Shown here: one piece after another, positions 1 through 4,497 of the stretch
How the letters are laid out: every line of letters begins with the position of its first letter
How positions within the stretch are numbered: position 1 is the first letter of the stretch
Source: Robiginitomaculum sp.
GTDB lineage: Bacteria > Pseudomonadota > Alphaproteobacteria > Caulobacterales > Maricaulaceae
NCBI GenBank assembly: GCA_027071965.1
Contig: JALSYJ010000267.1
Span: 1-8,830, forward strand
Reading direction: 5' to 3'
DNA: 8,830 bases
Translations under genes and position numbers: made by a program
The notes under the pieces: model-generated
The model's database searches: none
Seen by the model: the letters and a program-made list of their open reading frames with translations, nothing else
What the model was told of the DNA's origin: nothing

Positions 1-16
1 TTCGGGAGTTTCTGCA

Positions 17-448
17 ATGAATAAAATTGAAAAGCCAGGCAAAAAGATGCGTGATACCATTGATTTAAGCTTAAAACCTGATCCAGTAATGTCTGATGGT
101 ACCAACACAAAGAAACAGGTTTCTGCATTGCCTCCTGAGGAGTTACAACGCCTTACAGAGGAGCTTATTGCCGCCTTTAAGAGCGTTTATGACCCGGAAA
201 TACCGGTGGATATATATGAGCTTGGTCTTATCTATAAGGTAGATGTATCTGATGAGCGCGATGTAGAGATTGATATGACGCTGACCGCGCCTGGATGCCC
301 GGTGGCAGGTGACATGGTGATGTGGGTGGAGAATGCTGCTGCCAGTGTTGCCGGGGTGCGCGAAGTAAAGGTAAACCTTACCTTTGATCCACCGTGGACG
401 CCGGAGCGAATGTCTGATGAAGCTCGCTTAGAGCTAAATATGTTTTAG
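17..448 (+). CDS. sufT: SUF-associated Fe-S assembly protein, DUF59/MIP18 family (SufT)
   Basis: A 143-residue protein of the DUF59/MIP18 family, which helps mature iron-sulfur proteins in the cytoplasm. The domain runs from about residue 43 to the end. Visible signatures are DPEIPVDIYELGLIY (59-73), TLTAPGCPVAGDM (88-100) with the conserved Cys94 of the family's xPxCP loop, and a C-terminal FDPPWTPERMSDEARLEL segment characteristic of the SUF-linked subgroup. The first ~40 residues are polar and low in conservation. ATG at 17 is favoured because GGGAG (4-8) lies 8 nt upstream; an internal ATG at 47 (residue 11) is possible. In relatives the gene sits in a suf operon after sufS and often before an A-type carrier (sufA/iscA). 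Here nothing coding follows for 900 bp, so it probably ends its operon; the preceding gene is outside the window. Family assignment is firm; the exact client proteins are unknown. Confidence 0.92.
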   Translation: MNKIEKPGKKMRDTIDLSLKPDPVMSDGTNTKKQVSALPPEELQRLTEELIAAFKSVYDPEIPVDIYELGLIYKVDVSDERDVEIDMTLTAPGCPVAGDMVMWVENAAASVAGVREVKVNLTFDPPWTPERMSDEARLELNMF

Positions 449-470
449 AACATTTTCCGGTTCAAAATAT

Positions 471-586
471 CTGAAAGTCGCTCTTATCTATCGCGTATTT
501 GTCCGCAAAACCCGTCCTTAAAATAGCGAAGCGATAGGACATTAAAAGACTCCGCAACTAGCGAAGCGGTAGGGCATGAAATATCC
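471..586. repeat. Repeat R1: pair of 35-bp-period hairpin units
   Basis: This copy matches R2 (1207-1326) in the same orientation at an offset of about 738 bp. Shared exact blocks include CCGCAAAACCCG (503-514 / 1242-1253), TAGCGAAGCG (524-533 / 1262-1271) and AAAGACTCC (545-553 / 1283-1291); similarity fades toward CTGAAA (471-476). Inside R1 the core TAGCGAAGCGRTAGGRC occurs twice, at 524 and 559, exactly 35 bp apart. The first unit folds as GTCCT (514-518) with AGGAC (536-540); the second has CCGC (552-555) with GCGG (566-569). This resembles a REP-like palindromic element, but I do not recognise a named family. Confidence 0.72.
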
Positions 587-640
587 GCAAGTGACGGAAC
601 TTGATATTTTGGATACGCAATACTCAGGTCATCCCAAATT

Positions 641-671
641 CGTCACTCCGGACTTGACCAGGAATCCATCC
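641..671. repeat. Degenerate alphaproteobacterial palindromic element
   Basis: CTCCGGACTTGACCAGGAATCC (645-666) is a decayed match to the dispersed palindrome CCCGGACTTGATCCGGGATCC, which I know to be common in many alphaproteobacterial genomes. The stem TCCGG/CCAGGA retains four of five pairs. The surrounding ATTCGTCA and the purine-rich GGGGGTGAGGGG at 770-780 are also usual for low-value repeat DNA. It supports the lineage call and argues against the open frame on the minus strand here (624-809) being a gene. Confidence 0.5.
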
Positions 672-788
672 AAATAGTTTCTGCGCGAAGAGTGGTTGGT
701 GAATTTTCGCTATTTCCCCCGCACCGAGTGCACGGATGGGCATCGGATCGAAGTCGCAAGTGACGGTTGGGGGTGAGGGGCAGTGACG

Positions 789-945
789 AGGGTCACCAGT
801 AAGGGTCACTTATAGGGTCAGTGCCATTTTTCGCTGTCCCTTGAGTGATACTTGCACCACCCTGTAATCACACCAAAAGAGCACTTTTTGATAACCAGAT
901 GACCCTTAAATGACCCTTCTCTATACTAACTGACCCTTGAGGGTC
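789..945. repeat. Cluster of AGGGTCA heptamers in inverted arrangement
   Basis: Three AGGGTCA heptamers occur on the plus strand (789-795, 802-808, 814-820; spacing 13 and 12 bp). Three TGACCCT complements face them (900-906, 911-917, 931-937; spacing 11 and 20 bp). The last one is followed at 940-945 by AGGGTC, making the dyad GACCCT-TG-AGGGTC (932-945). A degenerate TGTCCCTTGAG at 835-845 matches TGACCCTTGAG at 931-941 in 10 of 11 bases. Between the arms lie GTGAT/ATCAC (845-849 / 867-871) and CAAAA/TTTTG (874-878 / 886-890) inverted repeats. The roughly one-turn spacing of the left arm suggests a multi-site protein-binding array; ends of a miniature inverted-repeat element are the main alternative. 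The motif copies are seen directly; the function is unknown. Confidence 0.6.
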
Positions 946-982
946 GGGGATAAGTGGTAAAGATGCCCGCACTTGCTAGCAC

Positions 983-991
983 TGTTATAAT
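983..991 (+). promoter_or_regulatory. Extended -10 promoter candidate
   Basis: TGTTATAAT combines a perfect TATAAT (986-991) with the TG of an extended -10 one base upstream. The hexamer 17 bp upstream (ATGCCC, 963-968) matches TTGACA in only 3 of 6 positions, as is common for extended -10 promoters. It also lies inside an inverted repeat CTTGC (972-976) / GCAAG (992-996). Transcription would start near 998 and run right, toward no known gene. Confidence 0.4.
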
Positions 992-997
992 GCAAGG

Positions 998-1172
998 GTT
1001 GGGGCTAAAGTTCCCGACAAAAACGCTCTTTGACAGGTAAATATTCTTCTCAAACCCTAAAAACAAAAGGGTTCTGTGCGTGGCTTTCCGGCTGCGGGCA
1101 AAGTTGATAATCCAAATATCTTGCTCCTGCTCTGGCCACTATCCACCGGGGAAAATAGGAAACAGTTTTTTC
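998..1172 (+). ncRNA. Possible small RNA downstream of the extended -10
   Basis: The stretch after the promoter candidate holds several local hairpins. One has stem AACCCT (1053-1058) / AGGGTT (1068-1073) with an A-rich 9-nt loop. Another has stem CTTTCCG (1084-1090), tetraloop GCTG, then CGG and AAAG (1095-1103) with a two-base bulge. An imperfect CTATCC/GG..ATAG hairpin (1139-1158) is followed 7 nt later by T6 (1166-1171), a weak terminator candidate. No open frame here has a convincing ribosome binding site. I do not recognise a known RNA family; this is an inference from promoter, hairpins and T-run together. Confidence 0.25.
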
Positions 1173-1206
1173 TGCGCTAAAATCATAACATCGCCAGAGA
1201 GTTTTG

Positions 1207-1326
1207 CTGAAAATGCAAATCTTGTTTATCGCATTTTTGAACCGCAAAACCCGCGCTCAAGTAGCGAAGCGGTAGCGCAAATAAAGACTCCTCAAGTAGC
1301 CGCTAGGCGGTAGGACATTAAAAGAG
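1207..1326. repeat. Repeat R2: second copy of the 35-bp-period hairpin pair
   Basis: Direct copy of R1. Its two cores start at 1262 (TAGCGAAGCGGTAGCGC) and 1297 (TAGCCGCTAGGCGGTAGGAC), again 35 bp apart. The first unit has a perfect stem GCGCT (1253-1257) / AGCGC (1274-1278), whose sequence differs from the R1 stem while pairing is kept. The second has CCGC-TAG-GCGG (1300-1310) and carries three extra bases relative to R1. TAGGACATTAAAAGA is identical at 535-549 and 1311-1325. The repeat ends where the glpD terminator hairpin begins. Confidence 0.72.
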
Positions 1327-1354
1327 CTTCCCACTTTTGCTAAAAATGCTCTTT
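1318..1354 (-). terminator. Weak terminator-like hairpin at the glpD end
   Basis: AAAGAGC (1321-1327) pairs with GCTCTTT (1348-1354), a 7-bp stem with a 20-nt loop. Read from glpD, the stem begins inside the TAA stop codon (1353-1355) and its far arm runs into TTTT, then AATG. The T-tract is short and the loop is large, so termination may be inefficient. The left arm merges with the end of repeat R2. Confidence 0.4.
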
Positions 1355-2840
1355 AGCGATTTTCTATCCACTGCTCTAAGGCTTCAACTTGTTTTTGGCT
1401 AAAGCGTAAGCCCATCTTGGTGCGCCGCCACAAAATATCGTCTACCGTCACCGCCCATTCATTTTTGATCAGATATTCTGCTTCTAGCTCATAAAACCCG
1501 CTGCCAAAATGAATTCCAAGCTGTTCCTCACAAGAGACATTCTCAAAAATCTGGAAGCACATTGTACCATAGGCATGGGCAAGGCGGGTTGCATTATTCT
1601 GCTCAAGAAATGGCCAATCAGCCAAAATTCGCCCAACCAACTGATCAAAATCCTTTGCGCCAAAATCACCTCCGGGAAGGGCAGAGTTTGCTGTCCATGG
1701 CTCACATCTTGTTGTGGATAGGCGCGAGCATACCATATTTACGGCTTTTTCTGACAGGCTGCGATAGGTGGTGATTTTGCCTCCCAGAACACTTAAAAGT
1801 GGCGGTGTTTCTCCCGGCGGATCCATTACTAATTCATAGTCACGGGAAAGTGCAGATGCCTTTTTCTTCGGATCACCAAATAAGGCTCTAACTCCAGAAA
1901 AGCTCCATACAATATCATTTTTTGTGCGCTTTATGGCAAAAAACTGCTCAATCCCCTTTAGTAAATATTCAGTCTCCTGTTCGGTCAAATGGGCTGTGCC
2001 GGGATCAGATGATATCGGGGTGTCTGTGGTTCCAAACAAGGTAAAGTCATCTTGAAACGGAATGGCAAATAAAACCCGGCCATCGGTATGTTGAAACAAA
2101 TAAGCATGGTCGCCTTCGTATAATTTGCGCAGCACAATATGGCTTCCCTGAACTTTTAGCATATGCCTGGCATGGTATGTATTGGCCATTTCATCCACCA
2201 TATCAGCCCATGGGCCGGCGGCATTGATTACGCATCTGGCAGTGCATTGACGTGTAACTCCCGCGCTTTGCAGCCTGATCTGCCAACCATCTTCTTTTTG
2301 CTCAAGGCCATTCACTTTTGTCTGGGTCTGTATGCTTGCCCCGTGCCGCTTCGCATCCAGCGCGTTTAATATTACCAGTCTTGCATCATCGACCCAGCCA
2401 TCAGAATAGGCAAAGGCCTGAGTTGGCCCAGGTGCTAATGGTAAGCCATATTTGCTGTGCTCAAGCTTGATTGTACTTGTCGCAGGTAACGAAATTTTGC
2501 CGCCCAGATGATCATAAAGCCACAAGCCTATCCGTATCATCCATTTTGGTCTCATATCCGGTAAGACAGGCAGTACAATACGCAAAGGGGAAATAAGATG
2601 TGGAGCAATACGCAACAGAGTTTCTCGCTCCCGTAACGCCTGACGCACCAGAGCAAATTCATAATACTCCAGATACCGTAATCCGCCATGAATCATTTTT
2701 GAACTGGCCGAAGATGTGCCGCTGGCAAGGTCGGCCTGTTCTACCAGACATACAGATAAACCACGACCAGCGGCATCGCGGGCTATGCCTGATCCGTTTA
2801 TGCCGCCCCCGATAATCAAAAGGTCATAGTCAAATTTCAT
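1353..2840 (-). CDS. glpD: Aerobic glycerol-3-phosphate dehydrogenase
   Basis: A 495-residue FAD enzyme, close to the ~500 residues usual for GlpD. It oxidises sn-glycerol-3-phosphate to dihydroxyacetone phosphate and reduces membrane quinone; it is a peripheral inner-membrane protein. The N-terminal dinucleotide fold is clear: DLLIIGGGINGSGIARDAAG (6-24), with VEQADLASGTSSASSKMIHGGLRYLE (33-58) contacting FAD. Other family motifs are NAAGPWAD (206-213), SGVRAL (315-320) and GGKITTYRSLSEKA (353-366). The C-terminal DAO_C domain ends in VDDILWRRTKMGL, near-identical to the E. coli enzyme. ATG at 2840 is supported by GAGG (complement of 2847-2850), 6 nt upstream. It is divergent from glpK, so the two steps of glycerol use share a control region. 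No frameshift or missing motif is seen. Confidence 0.96.
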   Translation of the reverse strand: MKFDYDLLIIGGGINGSGIARDAAGRGLSVCLVEQADLASGTSSASSKMIHGGLRYLEYYEFALVRQALRERETLLRIAPHLISPLRIVLPVLPDMRPKWMIRIGLWLYDHLGGKISLPATSTIKLEHSKYGLPLAPGPTQAFAYSDGWVDDARLVILNALDAKRHGASIQTQTKVNGLEQKEDGWQIRLQSAGVTRQCTARCVINAAGPWADMVDEMANTYHARHMLKVQGSHIVLRKLYEGDHAYLFQHTDGRVLFAIPFQDDFTLFGTTDTPISSDPGTAHLTEQETEYLLKGIEQFFAIKRTKNDIVWSFSGVRALFGDPKKKASALSRDYELVMDPPGETPPLLSVLGGKITTYRSLSEKAVNMVCSRLSTTRCEPWTANSALPGGDFGAKDFDQLVGRILADWPFLEQNNATRLAHAYGTMCFQIFENVSCEEQLGIHFGSGFYELEAEYLIKNEWAVTVDDILWRRTKMGLRFSQKQVEALEQWIENR

Positions 2841-2923
2841 GGAAAACCTCGCCCAAAGCCCTGCATTGCCCTATGTTGATTTGCAATAGTGCAATGGCAA
2901 AAGCCTGTACACAAGAAACAGTG
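2841..2923. promoter_or_regulatory. Shared glpD-glpK divergent control region with a dyad
   Basis: These 83 bp separate the two divergent starts. They contain the perfect inverted repeat TTGCA-ATAG-TGCAA (2881-2894) and a looser pair CATTGC (2864-2869) / GCAATG (2891-2896) around it. This is a plausible operator for a regulator of both genes. It does not match the E. coli GlpR half-site pattern that I know, nor a CRP site. I find no consensus -35/-10 pair on either strand. A glpK start at 2873 or 2894 would place this dyad in or against coding sequence, which favours the 2924 start. Confidence 0.45.
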
Positions 2924-4420
2924 ATGGAGAAATTTGTGAAAGAAGCGATTCTCGCCATAGATCAGGGCACCACCAGCAGTCGGGCAATTATTTATGATAT
3001 AAGTGGCAAAATGGTTTGCTCGGCACAACAAGAGTTTAGCCAGATATATCCGCGCCCAGGGTGGGTGGAACATGACCCGGAAGAGATATGGCGTACTGTT
3101 CTTTACACGGTACAGTCTGTGGTGAATGAGGCCAGCCAAAAGGGATATGTACCGGTTTCCTGCGGAATTACCAATCAGCGCGAGACCACAATCATCTGGG
3201 ATATAAAAACAGGTGAGCCGATATATAATGCAATTGTCTGGCAGGATCGGCGCACGGCTGATATTTGCCAAAAATTAAAGGCTGAGGCTCTGGAAGAAAC
3301 GGTCACCAAAACAACCGGATTGCTGCTTGATCCATATTTTTCGGCAACCAAAATTGCATGGGTGCTGGATAACGTTTCCGGGGCAAGAGAGCGGGCAAAT
3401 CGGGGCGAATTGGCCTTTGGTACGGTGGATAGTTTTCTAATTTGGCGACTTACATGCGGGCAGGTTCACGCCTGTGACGCAACCAATGCTTCGCGCACAG
3501 CATTATATGATATTGGTAAAGGTAAATGGTCTGAGGAGATGTTGCAGGTTTTCGATGTACCGTCATCATTATTGCCCAAGGTCAAGGATTGCGTTGCAAA
3601 TTATGGAAACATTGCACCTGATCATTGCGGTATTGATATTCCCATCCGTGGCGTTGCCGGTGATCAGCAGGCAGCCAGTATTGGACAGGCCTGTTTTAGG
3701 CCCGGAGATTTGAAGTCAACTTTTGGTACGGGTTCATTCCTGCTGGTTAATACTGGGGACGAGTTATTGCGCTCAAAGCATCGCTTGCTGGGTACGATTG
3801 CCTATCAGATTGATGGCAGAATAACCTATGCTCTTGAAGGATCTATTCTGTCAGCCGGGTCTACTATTCAGTGGGTACGGGATGGCTTGGGCTTGATAAA
3901 AAATGCTTCAGAATGTGAAGCGCTGGCCAGTTCAATTCCTGATACATCTGGCGTGGTTCTGGTTCCTGCCTTTGTTGGTCTGGGAGCTCCTCATTGGAAG
4001 AGTGAGGCGAAGGGGGCCTTGCTGGGGTTAAGTCGCGGTTCGGGCAAGGAGCAGATAGTGCGCGCAGCCCTTGAGTCCGTGGTGTATCAGACTTTTGACC
4101 TTGTCCAGGCTTTGGCCCAGGACGGAGTTGATGTGCGGGCCATTCGCGTAGATGGCGGGATGGTGCGCAACAATTGGCTGTTGCAGTTCCTGTCAGATAT
4201 TCTGTCAGTGCCTGTAGAGAGACCGGTAAATATTGAAAGCACCGCAATCGGTGCAGCAGGTCTTGCCATGATGGGCATTGGATTGCGCAGGGGATTGAAT
4301 GAGCTGTCCGATATTCGCAAAATTGATCAGCAATTTTCCCCCCAAATGGATGATTATTTGCGACAACAATTCCTTGAACAATGGCAAACCGCCATGAAAC
4401 AGGTATTGGCAGCCGTCTGA
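2924..4420 (+). CDS. glpK: Glycerol kinase
   Basis: A 498-residue FGGY-family kinase (E. coli GlpK has 502) that converts glycerol and ATP to sn-glycerol-3-phosphate, the substrate of the divergent glpD. Motifs: AIDQGTTSSRAIIYD (11-25, phosphate loop); NQRETT (84-89, glycerol-contacting Arg86 and Glu87); W106; Y138; GVAGDQQAASIGQ (243-255, catalytic Asp247); FGTGSF (267-272, ATP binding); VDGGMVRNNWL; and GAAGLAMMGIG. The frame is open further upstream, with ATGs at 2873 and 2894, but homology begins right after the ATG at 2924. Nothing resembling a good ribosome binding site precedes the earlier ATGs. The site before 2924 is itself weak (AAGAAAC), and GTG at 2921 is possible. The C-terminus has PQMDDYLRQQFLEQW where E. 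coli has its PGIETTERNY enzyme IIA-Glc contact, so that form of inducer exclusion is unlikely. Confidence 0.96.
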   Translation: MEKFVKEAILAIDQGTTSSRAIIYDISGKMVCSAQQEFSQIYPRPGWVEHDPEEIWRTVLYTVQSVVNEASQKGYVPVSCGITNQRETTIIWDIKTGEPIYNAIVWQDRRTADICQKLKAEALEETVTKTTGLLLDPYFSATKIAWVLDNVSGARERANRGELAFGTVDSFLIWRLTCGQVHACDATNASRTALYDIGKGKWSEEMLQVFDVPSSLLPKVKDCVANYGNIAPDHCGIDIPIRGVAGDQQAASIGQACFRPGDLKSTFGTGSFLLVNTGDELLRSKHRLLGTIAYQIDGRITYALEGSILSAGSTIQWVRDGLGLIKNASECEALASSIPDTSGVVLVPAFVGLGAPHWKSEAKGALLGLSRGSGKEQIVRAALESVVYQTFDLVQALAQDGVDVRAIRVDGGMVRNNWLLQFLSDILSVPVERPVNIESTAIGAAGLAMMGIGLRRGLNELSDIRKIDQQFSPQMDDYLRQQFLEQWQTAMKQVLAAV

Positions 4421-4443
4421 AGCAATAATAGCCTGAAAATAAA

Positions 4444-4476
4444 AAGGCCGGGCTATTTTGTTTTCAGCCCGGCCTT
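4444..4476. terminator. Bidirectional intrinsic terminator
   Basis: A perfect 11-bp GC-rich stem, AAGGCCGGGCT (4444-4454) with AGCCCGGCCTT (4466-4476), and an 11-nt loop. It lies 23 bp after the glpK stop and 21 bp after the receptor stop, between convergent genes. On the minus strand it is followed by TTTTTATTTTC, a good U-tract. On the plus strand the tail is a weaker ATGTTTTA. It should stop both transcripts and limit antisense read-through. Confidence 0.88.
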
Positions 4477-4497
4477 ATGTTTTAGATGTTAGCTATA

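Larger units (their letters stand above)
449..1352. other. Repeat-rich intergenic region between convergent sufT and glpD
   Basis: About 900 bp with no protein-coding gene I can support. The short open frames here have no recognisable domain and cross repeats. Contents in order: a weak GAAC/GTTC hairpin just after the sufT stop (448-463) without a T-tract; repeat R1 (471-586); a 12-bp exact direct repeat CGCAAGTGACGG (586-597 and 755-766); an alphaproteobacterial palindrome-like segment (641-671); a heptamer cluster (789-945); an extended -10 element (983-991) followed by small hairpins; a possible leftward extended -10 (TGT then TATGAT, reading 1190 down to 1182 on the minus strand); and repeat R2 (1207-1326) abutting the glpD end. 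The mix looks like an accumulation site for small repeats, possibly with a small RNA. No tRNA or CRISPR is present. Confidence 0.75.

Noticed and set aside
624..809. Minus-strand 61-codon open frame.
   Set aside because: It runs through the degenerate alphaproteobacterial palindrome and part of the heptamer array, has no recognisable domain, and is the sort of spurious frame such repeats produce.
471..945. CRISPR array.
   Set aside because: Repeats are only in pairs or are 7-mers with irregular spacing; there are no uniform spacers and no cas genes.
1030..1058. TTGACA (1030-1035) as the -35 of a standard promoter.
   Set aside because: The -35 hexamer is perfect, but no acceptable -10 lies 16-18 bp downstream; the hexamer there is AACCCT, part of a hairpin.
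1050..1313. Overlapping open frames on both strands in the intergenic region (65 and 77 codons).
   Set aside because: They overlap each other on opposite strands, lack a convincing ribosome binding site, show no domain, and the plus-strand one reads into repeat R2.
471..1326. R1 and R2 as att sites or ends of an integrated element.
   Set aside because: The ~620 bp between them has no integrase, transposase or other mobility gene, and the copies are diverged, unlike a recent duplication of an att site.
2837..3271. Minus-strand 144-codon open frame over the glpK start.
   Set aside because: It is antisense to glpK, whose homology is unambiguous, and the translation has no recognisable family.
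3864..4247. Minus-strand 127-codon open frame inside glpK.
   Set aside because: A shadow of the conserved glpK coding sequence with a Pro/Arg-rich low-information translation.
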